A stretch of DNA of 64,000 nucleotides from Bacillus crepusculi (GTDB lineage: Bacteria; Bacillota; Bacilli; Bacillales; Bacillaceae), in contig NZ_JACXXE010000010.1 of assembly GCF_014764715.1 (NCBI RefSeq), forward strand, positions 1-64,000. The letters are read 5' to 3'. Within the stretch, counting starts at the first letter, position 1, and every line of letters starts with the position of its first letter. The notes beneath the pieces were generated by a model that saw only the letters and a list, made by a program, of their open reading frames with translations, searched no databases and was not told the DNA's origin. The translations under genes and the position numbers were made by a program. Positions 22,585-31,918 of the stretch are shown here, piece after piece.

Positions 22585-23904
22585 TTAATGAATACCCATT
22601 TGCATCGCAAGGCGTCTATCTGCCTTGGCATAGTCATCACCCATTGTGTAGAGATGTCTTGAAAGGGTGGAAAGCTCTTGTTCATAATCTCTAAGGGTGT
22701 ATAAGGCATTCAGTTGTTTTTCATGTGAATAAAAGGATGAATGAGGCTGCTCCATCCTTACTTCCTCTAACAGTGCTTCCACATCAGTATGACTTAATAA
22801 ATCATAGTGGCCAAAGCCGACAAGCCCTTTGAGCTCTTGTTTTACATGGTGGACGGCTTCTTTTACACATTCATCGATTCCATCGATTTTCTCAAAGATG
22901 GTTTGTACTTCATGTTCAATAATGCTTTGTAGATCATAGGATGAATTTTTTAGTAAATGGGATTTTATGATAATTTCAAGACCGCTTTGTGCATATGCAC
23001 GACCTGAATGAATTTCTTGTAAAAGCATGGCGGTAAAGCTTGTATTATGATCAAGCTGTTCATCTAAAATACGGGCGGTTCCATCAGAGTGGAATTTATA
23101 TCCATTTATTTTGAATTCTCCTGAAACAAGAGCTAAAAATGCATTCGTATCAAATGATTCGTTCCATTCTATATTCATAGATGCAAAGGCTGATTTTAAA
23201 AAGGTGTCGATTTCTCTTTGTTTGTATTTACTGGATTCTTGGACTGTCCCTTGCTGCCGAGGTGGTACAGTGTACTTGACTTGTCCAACCCCATGATCGT
23301 GACGATTGAGTAAACCTACGTAATGACTAGGCTGAATATATTCAGTCAATATATGTGTATATTGACCTTGCTGCGCCTTTTGCTGAATTGCAGGCGACAG
23401 GCTGCTCCATATATTTGGGCTATCAAAGGTAACGGCTTTTTTGACAGCTGGCTGTTCTGTTGCAATATAAGCACAAACAGCACCAGCAAGGGCTTGTCCA
23501 GTGAGATAGATGCCTGCATTTGGATGCTTCTGACTGATTTGCTCTATGTATTCCTTCCCTTTAAAAAAGACATGATCTTGATTGCTGTCTAGGGACTTTC
23601 TTTCAATGGGATAGGCATAATCCGTTTTGAGTAATGATTGTGCCGCGGTTTGCACATCTTGTGAAGATGCGACCTTCATTGGGTTTGGAAGCGGACAATG
23701 AAAAGCCACGATGAACTCGTCTGATTGTTCCGGCTGCATTGTTAAACCATATAATTTATGATCGATCTTTAGAAAATCGTGGACAGTGAGTGTTTGCTGA
23801 CCTACATCTATCGTATGGTGCGGCTGGTAATTATCTATGTTTCCAGCATGATCGGATATGATTTTATATTCTTTATCAGTTAATCTATCCTTTCGATTGA
23901 CCAT
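22585..23904 (-). CDS. Lipase-like alpha/beta-hydrolase domain protein lacking the nucleophile
   Basis: About 439 residues from the ATG at 23904 (GAGGGAG 8-10 bases upstream). Residues about 70-200 resemble a class-3 lipase core: FIVAFHCPLPNP, then LTGQALAGAVCAYIATEQP, where the serine elbow GHSLGG should be. Here it reads GQALAG, so the catalytic serine is alanine. A predicted binding fold follows (TFDSPNIWSSL), then a helical C-terminal half ending HLYTMGDDYAKADRRLA, reminiscent of small WXG-type helical modules. No signal peptide. Probably a non-enzymatic lipase-fold protein; role unknown. Confidence 0.65.
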   Translation of the reverse strand: MVNRKDRLTDKEYKIISDHAGNIDNYQPHHTIDVGQQTLTVHDFLKIDHKLYGLTMQPEQSDEFIVAFHCPLPNPMKVASSQDVQTAAQSLLKTDYAYPIERKSLDSNQDHVFFKGKEYIEQISQKHPNAGIYLTGQALAGAVCAYIATEQPAVKKAVTFDSPNIWSSLSPAIQQKAQQGQYTHILTEYIQPSHYVGLLNRHDHGVGQVKYTVPPRQQGTVQESSKYKQREIDTFLKSAFASMNIEWNESFDTNAFLALVSGEFKINGYKFHSDGTARILDEQLDHNTSFTAMLLQEIHSGRAYAQSGLEIIIKSHLLKNSSYDLQSIIEHEVQTIFEKIDGIDECVKEAVHHVKQELKGLVGFGHYDLLSHTDVEALLEEVRMEQPHSSFYSHEKQLNALYTLRDYEQELSTLSRHLYTMGDDYAKADRRLAMQMGIH

Positions 23905-24198
23905 CGTACCTGCTCCCTCACATAACATTTATGCAGATATCATAAATCAAAAAATATGGAAAAACCACAGCGTTCTACCAATAAAAACCTTTTGACCTAC
24001 AGTGTTTGTGACAATATTGAAAAAAAGCGGAGTTTAAGTAACTATTGGTCACAAATAAAATGATCTAAAAGGAGGGTTTTTTCTATAAAAAAGAATAGGC
24101 TGAACGATTGAATGAGGCACTTTGTTTTGTGCATTGCCCTTCATCATCGTTTTTTTGTACAATAGATTCAATGAAGTGAGCAAGTGAGGTGAAGGCTG
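23905..24198. other. Intergenic region with a large inverted repeat and an orphan Shine-Dalgarno
   Basis: TTTGTGACAATA (24005-24016) and TATTGGTCACAAA (24043-24055) are inverted copies apart from one base, 26 bases apart. A possible rightward -35 TTGACC lies at 23992-23997. At about 24068-24077 there is a strong AAAAGGAGGG not followed by ATG, GTG or TTG at a normal distance (an ATA codon stands there). It may be the remains of a lost small gene. Confidence 0.45.
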
Positions 24199-24405
24199 AT
24201 GGCAGACAAAGCGTTTGGGTTACATGATGTCGTTGAAATGAAAAAGCCCCATCCATGTGGTGCCAATCGGTGGAAGGTTATTCGTTTGGGCATGGATATT
24301 CGCATTAAATGTGAAGGTTGCGGGCACAGCGTGATGATTCCAAGAAGAGATTTTGAACGAAAAATGAAGAAAATTCTTGTCAAGCATGAGGAGCCAACTG
24401 CTTAA
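24199..24405 (+). CDS. yyzM: DUF951 protein YyzM
   Basis: 68-residue basic protein with the DUF951 pattern VEMKKPHPCGANRWKVIRLGMDIRIKC and a second pair CEGCGHSVMIPRRDFERK, suggesting one metal-binding or nucleic-acid-binding small beta-barrel. Found next to ychF in many Firmicutes. Function unknown. GAGGTGAAG precedes the ATG; the terminator overlaps its last codons. Confidence 0.88.
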   Translation: MADKAFGLHDVVEMKKPHPCGANRWKVIRLGMDIRIKCEGCGHSVMIPRRDFERKMKKILVKHEEPTA

Positions 24406-24424
24406 GTAGGCCTCATGCTTTTTT
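24384..24424 (+). terminator. yyzM terminator
   Basis: AAGCATGAGG (inside the end of yyzM) pairs with CCTCATGCTT followed by TTTT. Confidence 0.75.
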
Positions 24425-24533
24425 CATTAAAATTGTCTTTTCTACAGAAGATCCAGAAGCAATTATCTGTTTTAAAGCATTGATTTACTCTTTTTGTTGC
24501 TGTTTCTTCTATTGAAAATGCATGATGGTTAGC

Positions 24534-24562
24534 TTGTCTTTTCATGTAAACCTACTTATAAT
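24534..24562 (+). promoter_or_regulatory. Predicted ychF promoter
   Basis: TTGTCT (24534-24539), a 17-base spacer and TATAAT (24557-24562), 60 bases before the ychF start. Confidence 0.6.
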
Positions 24563-24621
24563 TGCTCTAGGTTCATATTACGCAGTATAACGAGCACGTT
24601 TGATATAGAGGAGATGAAAGA

Positions 24622-25722
24622 ATGGCTTTAACAGCTGGTATTGTTGGCTTACCTAACGTCGGGAAGTCAACGCTATTTAATGCAATAACACAGGCTGGGG
24701 CGGAGTCTGCTAACTATCCGTTCTGTACCATTGATCCAAACGTCGGAATTGTAGAAGTTCCAGACGAGCGTTTACAAAAACTGACAGAATTAGTGCAACC
24801 GAAAAAGACAGTTCCAACTGCTTTTGAATTCACTGATATTGCGGGTATTGTCAAAGGTGCATCTAAGGGTGAAGGTTTAGGGAATAAATTCCTTTCTCAC
24901 ATTCGTCAAGTAGATGCGATCTGTCATGTGGTGAGAGCCTTTGCTGATGATAACATTACACACGTATCAGGTAAGGTTGACCCTGTGTCAGATATCGAAA
25001 CCATTAATTTAGAATTGATTTTGGCTGATTTAGAAACAGTTGAAAAGCGTTTGGCTCGTGTGAGTAAGCTTGCGAAACAAAAGGATAAGGAAGCGGTAGC
25101 TGAATTTGATATTTTGTCGAAGCTAATGCACGCATTTGAAGCTGGGAAATCGGCAAGGTCTGTAGAATTTACTGATGAGCAGCAAAAGCTTGTGAAACAG
25201 CTTCATTTACTCACATCTAAACCCGTTCTTTATGTAGCAAATGTGAGTGAGGATGAAGTAGCGGATCAGGATGGCAATGAATATGTACAGCAAATTCGTG
25301 AGTTCGCATCTGGTGAAAACGCTGAAGTCATCACCATTTGTGCGAAGATCGAGTCTGAAATTGCTGAGCTTGAAGGAGAAGAGAAGCAAATGTTTCTTGA
25401 AGAGCTTGGCATTAAAGAATCAGGGCTAGATCAGTTGATCAGAGCAGCTTATTCTCTTCTTGGCTTAGCTACGTATTTCACAGCAGGTGAGCAAGAGGTA
25501 CGCGCATGGACATTTAAAAAAGGAATGAAGGCGCCAGAATGTGCCGGGATCATTCATACTGACTTTGAACGTGGATTTATTCGTGCCGAAACGGTGGCTT
25601 ATGAGGATTTACTAGCTGGCGGAAGTATGTCTGCTGCGAAAGAGGCAGGAAAAGTTCGTTTAGAGGGTAAAGAATATGTCGTGAAAGATGGAGACGTCAT
25701 TCATTTCCGTTTTAATGTATAG
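24622..25722 (+). CDS. ychF: Ribosome-binding ATPase YchF
   Basis: Obg-family P-loop NTPase (YyaF) that prefers ATP and binds ribosomes. 366 residues: GLPNVGKSTLFNAIT (about 8-22), DIAGIVKGASKGEGLGNKFL, a coiled-coil insert (residues about 130-200), and a C-terminal TGS domain (RAWTFKKGMKAPECAGIIHTDFERGFIRAE). The G4 position has NVSE instead of NKxD, which explains the ATP preference in the family. AGGAGATG precedes the ATG. Confidence 0.97.
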   Translation: MALTAGIVGLPNVGKSTLFNAITQAGAESANYPFCTIDPNVGIVEVPDERLQKLTELVQPKKTVPTAFEFTDIAGIVKGASKGEGLGNKFLSHIRQVDAICHVVRAFADDNITHVSGKVDPVSDIETINLELILADLETVEKRLARVSKLAKQKDKEAVAEFDILSKLMHAFEAGKSARSVEFTDEQQKLVKQLHLLTSKPVLYVANVSEDEVADQDGNEYVQQIREFASGENAEVITICAKIESEIAELEGEEKQMFLEELGIKESGLDQLIRAAYSLLGLATYFTAGEQEVRAWTFKKGMKAPECAGIIHTDFERGFIRAETVAYEDLLAGGSMSAAKEAGKVRLEGKEYVVKDGDVIHFRFNV

Positions 25723-25726
25723 GTTC

Positions 25727-25755
25727 TTGTCATAGGCCAAGTGATTTGTTATAAT
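25727..25755 (+). promoter_or_regulatory. rpsF-ssbA-rpsR promoter
   Basis: TTGTCA (25727-25732), a 17-base spacer and perfect TATAAT (25750-25755). Confidence 0.75.
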
Positions 25756-25779
25756 ATACAATTGTGAGTAATATAATTT

Positions 25780-26118
<339 letters not shown>

Positions 26119-26154
26119 ATCATTGAAATATATTTTTAAAGGTGGTCTTTCAAT

Positions 26155-26697
26155 ATGCTAAACCGTGTTGTATTGGTCGGAAGACTAACAAAAGACCCTG
26201 AGCTTCGCTACACGCCTAATGGTGCGGCTGTAGCCACGTTTACTCTAGCTGTGAATCGTACGTTTACGAATCAATCTGGAGAGCGTGAAGCCGATTTCAT
26301 TAACTGTGTTACTTGGAGAAGACAAGCCGAGAACGTGGCTAATTTCTTGAAAAAAGGAAGTCTTGCCGGTGTAGACGGTCGTTTGCAGACAAGAAACTAT
26401 GAAAATCAGCAAGGACAACGTGTCTTCGTGACAGAGGTTCAAGCTGAAAGTGTTCAATTTCTTGAGCCTAAGAGCGGCGGTGCTGGTTCAGGTGGATACA
26501 GCGGCGGTGGCAATAGCGGAGGCCAGTATTATGGCGGAAGCCAAAACGATCAGAATCCATTCGGAAATGAACCAAATCAAAATCCATATGGCAATCAAAA
26601 CAACCAAAATCGTAATCAGGGAAATAGCTTCAATGATGACCCATTTGCGAATGATGGTAAACCGATTGACATCTCCGATGATGATTTGCCATTCTAA
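26155..26697 (+). CDS. ssbA: Single-stranded DNA-binding protein SsbA
   Basis: Essential ssDNA-binding protein of the replisome and repair. 180 residues: OB fold (1-105) with [22 protein letters not shown] and [21 protein letters not shown], a low-complexity linker rich in G, N and Q, and the canonical acidic tip DISDDDLPF that docks partner proteins. AAAGGTGG is found upstream of the ATG. Sits between rpsF and rpsR. Confidence 0.97.
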   Translation: MLNRVVLVGRLTKDPELRYTPNGAAVATFTLAVNRTFTNQSGEREADFINCVTWRRQAENVANFLKKGSLAGVDGRLQTRNYENQQGQRVFVTEVQAESVQFLEPKSGGAGSGGYSGGGNSGGQYYGGSQNDQNPFGNEPNQNPYGNQNNQNRNQGNSFNDDPFANDGKPIDISDDDLPF

Positions 26698-26731
26698 TTG
26701 ATCTGAAAAAATGACAAAAGGAAAGGTGTGA

Positions 26732-26977
<246 letters not shown>

Positions 26978-26989
26978 GTCGTTGACTTA

Positions 26990-27023
26990 AAAGCGAGGAG
27001 CCTTGAGCTCTTCGCTTTTTTTT
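26990..27023 (+). terminator. rpsR terminator
   Basis: AAAGCGAGGAGC / GCTCTTCGCTTT with a 5-base loop, then a run of T. Confidence 0.85.
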
Positions 27024-27077
27024 GAATAACATCAAATTTATATTAACAGTAACACACAGGATAAGATTTAAATTTTC

Positions 27078-27536
27078 TCATATTTGCATTCGAGATGTAT
27101 TTTTAGGTTTTTCTATATTTTTCTGATATTTGTTTAGGAATGATTCGCTTAAGTTCGAAGGGATATAACCTAGCCGGACCTTAAGTATATTTTCTATTAC
27201 ATACATCTTTTTTGTGGATAATTTATATGACTGTAGTAATTCATCTCCTTTTTGTGTCTCCTTGTGAATTTTAGACTCGAAATTTCTCTTGTAAAGGGAT
27301 GTTCTTATTTTTCTAGCTTCTCTTAAAAGAAGTATCAGTTCCCATGTTGAAAATGTCATCAATTCTGGAGTGGTCATATGAAGATAAGCAGAAGTGATTT
27401 CTCTGTTTTTTACCTGGATTCTCTCTCCATCTTTCTGAATTTGCTCTATTTTTAAATTCATATCGCAAAAATGACAAAAAAAGAATTCCTTCTCCATCTT
27501 TAGATTTGTGCCACAGTATGGACAGGTATTAGCCAT
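27078..27536 (-). CDS. Hypothetical protein with N-terminal zinc ribbon
   Basis: 152 residues. The N-terminus has two CxxC knuckles (CPYCGTN and CHFCDMN, 14 residues apart), a probable zinc ribbon. The rest is helical and basic (LILLLREARKIRTSLYKRNF) with no family I recognise and no membrane segment. The gene is clearly richer in A/T than its neighbours and reads against the rpsF operon, suggesting recent arrival. Could be a regulator or a remnant of a mobile element gene. Confidence 0.6.
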   Translation of the reverse strand: MANTCPYCGTNLKMEKEFFFCHFCDMNLKIEQIQKDGERIQVKNREITSAYLHMTTPELMTFSTWELILLLREARKIRTSLYKRNFESKIHKETQKGDELLQSYKLSTKKMYVIENILKVRLGYIPSNLSESFLNKYQKNIEKPKNTSRMQI

Positions 27537-27604
27537 AATATCTCCCCCAAAAAATTTTCCTCTATAAGAATTTTACCAGTAAAACATTAAAAAGGAATAA
27601 ACAA

Positions 27605-27768
27605 TAATTGAATCATTATTAACAAGAGATGAGGGAAATGAAATTATGAAGTCAATGTGAAGGGAAAGGATGCATTTCAGGTAGCGAAAGCCTATTTAAA
27701 AAGAAAAAATGGCTGCAATAATCAAGTCACAGCAGGCGTGCCATTTGCTAAGCAGGGGCTTTTTTAAG
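27605..27768 (+). pseudogene. Decayed C-terminal fragment resembling a glycine betaine/choline-binding protein
   Basis: Translation of 27644-27768 gives NYEVNVKGKDAFQVAKAYLK and then a short tail and stop. With one base removed near 27641-27643, the frame joins upstream to EMREM. The pattern EMREMNYEV...VAKAYL resembles the C-terminus of OpuBC/OpuCC-type substrate-binding lipoproteins as I know them. There is no start codon and no rest of the gene, so it is a relic. The family call is from memory. Confidence 0.4.
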
Positions 27769-27786
27769 AAGAAAAAACAAAAATCG

Positions 27787-27865
27787 TTGACATTTATTTA
27801 AAATCATTATATCCTTAATTCGAGATAAATATATTTTTTTGGTTTAATATCTCGAATTCGAGATA
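27787..27865 (+). promoter_or_regulatory. Promoter and MhqR-type operator of the dioxygenase operon
   Basis: TTGACA (27787-27792), a 17-base spacer and TATCCT (27810-27815). An 18-bp perfect palindrome, TATCTCGAATTCGAGATA, lies at 27848-27865, and a partial copy (AATTCGAGATA, 27817-27827) overlaps the likely start point. This matches the MhqR operator sequence known from the B. subtilis catechol/quinone-responsive genes. Repression until quinone or diamide stress is inferred. Confidence 0.8.
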
Positions 27866-27933
27866 ATATAAAGTCATGAACAAAGACATAATAAGTAGAG
27901 GCTTGTTACTTCATGATGAGGAGGACATGAGAA

Positions 27934-28884
27934 GTGAAGAAAACAGAAGGAATTCACCATATTACAGCAATTGTGGGTCATCCTCAGGAGAACGTTGATT
28001 TTTATGCAGGCGTATTAGGTCTTCGTCTTGTGAAAAAGACCGTCAATTTTGATGATCCGGGCACATACCATTTATATTTTGGGAATGAAGGAGGGTCTCC
28101 AGGTACCATTATTACGTTTTTCCCTTGGCCGGGTGCGCAAAAGGGACAAATTGGCGCAGGTCAAGTGGGCGTGACGACATATGTCGTACCGACAGGCGCT
28201 TTCTCTTTCTGGAAGGAACGTCTTGAGCAGTTTGATATTTCTTATGAAATGGTTGAACGCTTTGGTGAAGCTTTTCTCTCATTTGAAGATCCACATGGCT
28301 TGTTGATTGAGCTTGTAGAGCGTGAGGAAGGAAAGCAAAATGAGTGGACATTTAACGGTGTGACACCAAATGTAGCGATTAAGGGGTTTGGCGGAGCTGT
28401 TTTATTAACATCACAGCCGGAGCAAACGATGCAGCTGCTAGAGCAAACGATGGGACTTGAACGAGTCGGAGCAGAAGAGGATTATGTGAGATTCCGTTCG
28501 TTCGGGGAAATTGGCAATGTGATTGATGTGAAAGTGACACCTGTGGCAAATGGACGTATGGGTGTTGGGGTTGTGCACCATATTGCATGGAGAGCAACAG
28601 ATGATCAGGATCAATTAGATTGGCAAAGACATATTGCGCAAAGCGGGTATCAAGTGACGCCTGTGCAAGACCGAAATTACTTCAATGCCATTTATTTTAG
28701 AGAGCTTGGCGGCATATTATTTGAGATTGCGACCGATCCTCCAGGGTTTGCACACGACGAATCAGTGGAAACAATGGGTGAAGCTTTGAAACTGCCACCG
28801 CAATATGAGGCGCAGCGCAGTCAGATTGAACAAATTGTGCTGCCAATAGAGGTGAGAGAAATCAAAGGGAAAGGAGATTCGTGA
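27934..28884 (+). CDS. Ring-cleaving dioxygenase of the MhqA/MhqE/MhqO family
   Basis: 316-residue VOC-superfamily protein with two tandem glyoxalase-like modules: GIHHITAIVGHPQENVDFY with metal-site His about residue 9, EDPHGLLIELVER, then VVHHIAWRAT and FREIGGILFEIATDPP-type second half (FRELGGILFEIATDP). Family members are induced by 2-methylhydroquinone, catechol and diamide and are linked to quinone resistance. GTG start with GAGGAGG upstream. First of three genes behind the MhqR-type operator. Confidence 0.88.
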   Translation: MKKTEGIHHITAIVGHPQENVDFYAGVLGLRLVKKTVNFDDPGTYHLYFGNEGGSPGTIITFFPWPGAQKGQIGAGQVGVTTYVVPTGAFSFWKERLEQFDISYEMVERFGEAFLSFEDPHGLLIELVEREEGKQNEWTFNGVTPNVAIKGFGGAVLLTSQPEQTMQLLEQTMGLERVGAEEDYVRFRSFGEIGNVIDVKVTPVANGRMGVGVVHHIAWRATDDQDQLDWQRHIAQSGYQVTPVQDRNYFNAIYFRELGGILFEIATDPPGFAHDESVETMGEALKLPPQYEAQRSQIEQIVLPIEVREIKGKGDS

Positions 28885-29489
28885 TGAAGCATCTTTTTCG
28901 AAAAGGAAAGAATGAACAAAGGCCTGTTCTGTTATTACTGCATGGAACTGGCGGGACGGAACATGACTTATTGCCGCTTGCAGAGGTGGTAGATCCTGAT
29001 GCATCTGTTCTTAGTGTGAGAGGAAGTGTGTTAGAGAACGGCATGCCTCGTTTTTTCAGGCGCTTGGCAGAGGGTATATTTGATGAACAAGATTTAATTG
29101 AGCGTACAAAGGAACTATATACATTCATCGGGGAAGCAGCAGATGAACATGGGTTTGATCGTCACAACGTGGTAGCCATCGGCTATTCCAATGGGGCGAA
29201 CATTGCTGGAAGCTTGTTATTCCATTATGGGGATGCCTTAAAAGGAGCTATCCTGCATCACCCGATGGTCCCTAGACGCGGGGTTTCATTGCCTTCATTA
29301 GCGGGGAAACAAGTCTTTATAGCAGCTGGTGAAAATGACCCAATGTGTCGTCCAGAGGAATCACAGGAACTAGAGCAATTGCTTCAAGAGGCGGGAGCAT
29401 CCGTAACGCTTCATTGGGAAAATCGTGGACATCAGTTAACGAAAGAAGAAGTCGATGCTGCGGCATTATGGTATCGTCGTCAATTTTAA
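28884..29489 (+). CDS. Phospholipase/carboxylesterase of the MhqD family
   Basis: 201-residue alpha/beta hydrolase. Oxyanion segment LLLLHGTGGTEHDLLPL, nucleophile elbow AIGYSNGANIAGS (Ser about 99), Asp in AAGENDPMC and His in ENRGHQLTKEE complete the triad. MhqD pairs with ring-cleaving dioxygenases in B. subtilis. The ATG overlaps the dioxygenase TGA by one base, with AAGGAG 7 bases upstream, so the two are coupled. Confidence 0.88.
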   Translation: MKHLFRKGKNEQRPVLLLLHGTGGTEHDLLPLAEVVDPDASVLSVRGSVLENGMPRFFRRLAEGIFDEQDLIERTKELYTFIGEAADEHGFDRHNVVAIGYSNGANIAGSLLFHYGDALKGAILHHPMVPRRGVSLPSLAGKQVFIAAGENDPMCRPEESQELEQLLQEAGASVTLHWENRGHQLTKEEVDAAALWYRRQF

Positions 29490-29561
29490 TTAAGGTGGGG
29501 AATACAGGTGGGATTTTTACAGAAGCTTTTTGGGCAAAACAAACAAAAGGAGATGGAACAA

Positions 29562-30176
29562 ATGGAAAACGTAAAATTAGCGATTATTTATTATAGTTCA
29601 ACAGGTACAAACTATCAGATGGCGAAATGGGCTGAGGCAGGAGCGAAAGAAGCTGGCGCTGAAGTCAAAGTATTAAAGGTTGCTGAATTGGCACCAGAAT
29701 CAGTTGTGGCATCAAATCCAGCATGGAAAGCACATTTAGACGAAACAAAGGATGTCCCAGAGGTTCAATTGGGTGATTTAGAGTGGGCGGATGCGATCAT
29801 CTTTAGCATGCCGACACGTTTCGGTAACCTACCGGCTCAAATGAAGCAATTTTTAGATACAACAGGCGGCTTGTGGTTCCAAGGGAAATTGGCAAACAAA
29901 GCAGTGAGTGCGATGACTTCTGCACAAAACCCAAATGGCGGACAGGAGCAGACCATTCTTAGCCTTTACACAACAATGTTCCACTGGGGAGCGATTATTG
30001 CCGCTCCTGGATACACAGATGACTCATTATACGGCGCAGGAGGCAACCCTTACGGCGTGAGTGTCACTGTTGACCAAAACGGAAAGATCCAAGAGGATGC
30101 AGAAGCAGCTGCGAAGCATCAGGCAAAACGTACAGTCAATGTGGCAGAATGGATCAAAAAAGGTCAAAACGCTTAA
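29562..30176 (+). CDS. NAD(P)H:quinone oxidoreductase (WrbA-like flavodoxin)
   Basis: Flavodoxin-fold enzyme; WrbA-type proteins bind FMN and reduce quinones by two electrons, avoiding semiquinone radicals. 204 residues from the ATG at 29562: phosphate-binding loop YYSSTGTNYQMA (about 9-20), SMPTRFGNLPAQMKQFLDTTGGLW and the SAQNPNGGQEQT segment. A GTG at 29508 would add 18 residues; AAAGGAG before 29562 favours the shorter form. Third gene of the MhqR-type operon, which fits quinone detoxification. Confidence 0.88.
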   Translation: MENVKLAIIYYSSTGTNYQMAKWAEAGAKEAGAEVKVLKVAELAPESVVASNPAWKAHLDETKDVPEVQLGDLEWADAIIFSMPTRFGNLPAQMKQFLDTTGGLWFQGKLANKAVSAMTSAQNPNGGQEQTILSLYTTMFHWGAIIAAPGYTDDSLYGAGGNPYGVSVTVDQNGKIQEDAEAAAKHQAKRTVNVAEWIKKGQNA

Positions 30177-30188
30177 TCATGTATATAA

Positions 30189-30222
30189 AAAGAATGCAGC
30201 ATCGATGCTGCATTCTTTTTTA
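30189..30222. terminator. Bidirectional terminator
   Basis: AAGAATGCAGC and GCTGCATTCTT around ATCGAT, followed by TTTTT to the right and A-rich to the left; shared by the quinone operon and the catalase gene. Confidence 0.85.
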
Positions 30223-30223
30223 T

Positions 30224-31813
30224 TTAATAAGGATCTGATGGTGTGCTGTTGTTGATGGCATCGTTCACAGCTTGTGCGGCTCCTGTTGATCCAATTGGTC
30301 CGCTTGGCTCCTCTTGTTTGAAGGCTTTTAAGCCATCGGCTACACGCTTTCCATAGTCAGGATCAGCTTTTGTAAAGTTTTCGATCATTTGGTCTTGAAT
30401 GTCCTTTTGACAGGTCGCAAGTGTATTGACTAAGTTCTTAATCAGTTCCTCACGTTCCCAATCATTGAAGCGGCGATACGTTTCTCCGGCTTGTCCAAAG
30501 TTATTCGGGCGGTCAATGGCCTCTCGTTTGACGTCACCCTCTACAAAAGGCGTATGATCCTTTCCATCCTGCTTGGCTTCTTTTAATCCGCCGAGGATCG
30601 ATGGTTCATAATTCACATGGGGATTTTGTCCTTTGCCTTGGTCGACATGGTATTCCATTTGCCCGTCTCTCTGATTGGTGGCGACATGCTTTTTCGGTGC
30701 ATTGATTGGCAACTGTAAATAGTTTGGCCCCACACGATATCGCTGGGTATCAGAGTAGGAGAAGGTGCGCCCTTGCAGTAATTTATCATCTGAAAAATCG
30801 AGACCGTCTACGAGAACCCCAGTCCCAAAGGCAACCTGCTCGACTTCTGCAAAATAATTGTCTGGATTTTTGTTTAAGACCATTCGTCCGATTGGTTTCC
30901 ATGGATAGTCATCCTTGTACCAAAGCTTTGTCGGATCAAGCGGGTCAAAGTCAAGATGAGGGTGGGCATCATCCTCCATGATCTGCGCATATACCTCCCA
31001 TTCAGGATGATCTCCTTGTTCAATGGCTTCATATAAATCCTGTGTGGCATGATTAAAGTTTTCTCCCTGAATCGCTTGCGCTTGTTCCTGGGTCAGGTTG
31101 CGAATGCCTTGTTTCGGTTCAAAATGATATTTGACTAGTACCGCTTTTCCTTCATGGTTCACCCATTTGTACGCATGGACACCTGAGCCTTGCATGTGCC
31201 GATATGTTGCTGGGATGCCCCATGGTGAAAAGAGAAATGTCACCATATGCGTCGCTTCAGGTGATTGTGAGACAAAATCAAAAATGCGCTCGCCGTCCTG
31301 ACGATTGGTGACAGGATCAGGCTTAAAGGCATGAACCAAATCAGGGAACTTCAAAGCATCTCGGATAAAGAAAATTTTCAAGTTGTTCCCGACGAGATCC
31401 CAGTTGCCTTCTTCTGTATAAAATTTGATTGCAAACCCTCTAGGATCGCGCAATGTTTCTGGCGAATGACCGCCGTGAATCACAGAAGAAAAACGAACGA
31501 AGACAGGGGTCTTTTTCCCTTTCTCCTGAAATAATTTGGCTCTTGTATAGGTGGAAATGGGTTCATCACCGAATGTACCATAGGCTTCAAAATAACCGTG
31601 TGCCCCAGCGCCGCGTGCGTGAACGACTCGTTCAGGAATACGCTCACGATCAAAATGACTGATTTTCTCTAGGAAATCGTAGTTTTCAAGCGTAGTTGGT
31701 CCTCTATTTCCAACGGTTCTCATGTTTTGATTATCTGTTACAGGATGGCCTTGTCGATTCGTTAAAGTGTCTTCTGACTCTGAGGATGGTTTAGGCTGTT
31801 GATCTTCTTTCAA
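30224..31813 (-). CDS. Haem catalase (KatX/KatA type)
   Basis: 529-residue monofunctional small-subunit-type catalase degrading hydrogen peroxide. Catalytic His in [14 protein letters not shown], Asn in [14 protein letters not shown], and proximal haem Tyr in [18 protein letters not shown]-binding region around [13 protein letters not shown]. The tail beyond residue 495 is a low-complexity A/S/N stretch. B. pumilus-group strains carry several such enzymes, including a spore-type KatX; which one this is cannot be decided here. Monocistronic. Confidence 0.9.
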   Translation of the reverse strand: MKEDQQPKPSSESEDTLTNRQGHPVTDNQNMRTVGNRGPTTLENYDFLEKISHFDRERIPERVVHARGAGAHGYFEAYGTFGDEPISTYTRAKLFQEKGKKTPVFVRFSSVIHGGHSPETLRDPRGFAIKFYTEEGNWDLVGNNLKIFFIRDALKFPDLVHAFKPDPVTNRQDGERIFDFVSQSPEATHMVTFLFSPWGIPATYRHMQGSGVHAYKWVNHEGKAVLVKYHFEPKQGIRNLTQEQAQAIQGENFNHATQDLYEAIEQGDHPEWEVYAQIMEDDAHPHLDFDPLDPTKLWYKDDYPWKPIGRMVLNKNPDNYFAEVEQVAFGTGVLVDGLDFSDDKLLQGRTFSYSDTQRYRVGPNYLQLPINAPKKHVATNQRDGQMEYHVDQGKGQNPHVNYEPSILGGLKEAKQDGKDHTPFVEGDVKREAIDRPNNFGQAGETYRRFNDWEREELIKNLVNTLATCQKDIQDQMIENFTKADPDYGKRVADGLKAFKQEEPSGPIGSTGAAQAVNDAINNSTPSDPY

Positions 31814-31918
31814 TTAGAATCCCTCCTTCAATATCTCCCTAACAATATGGTCATCTTACTCCCTATTTCATACAAGGATTGATATAATGATTGAAAACTT
31901 TCTTGAGGAGCGGACTTG

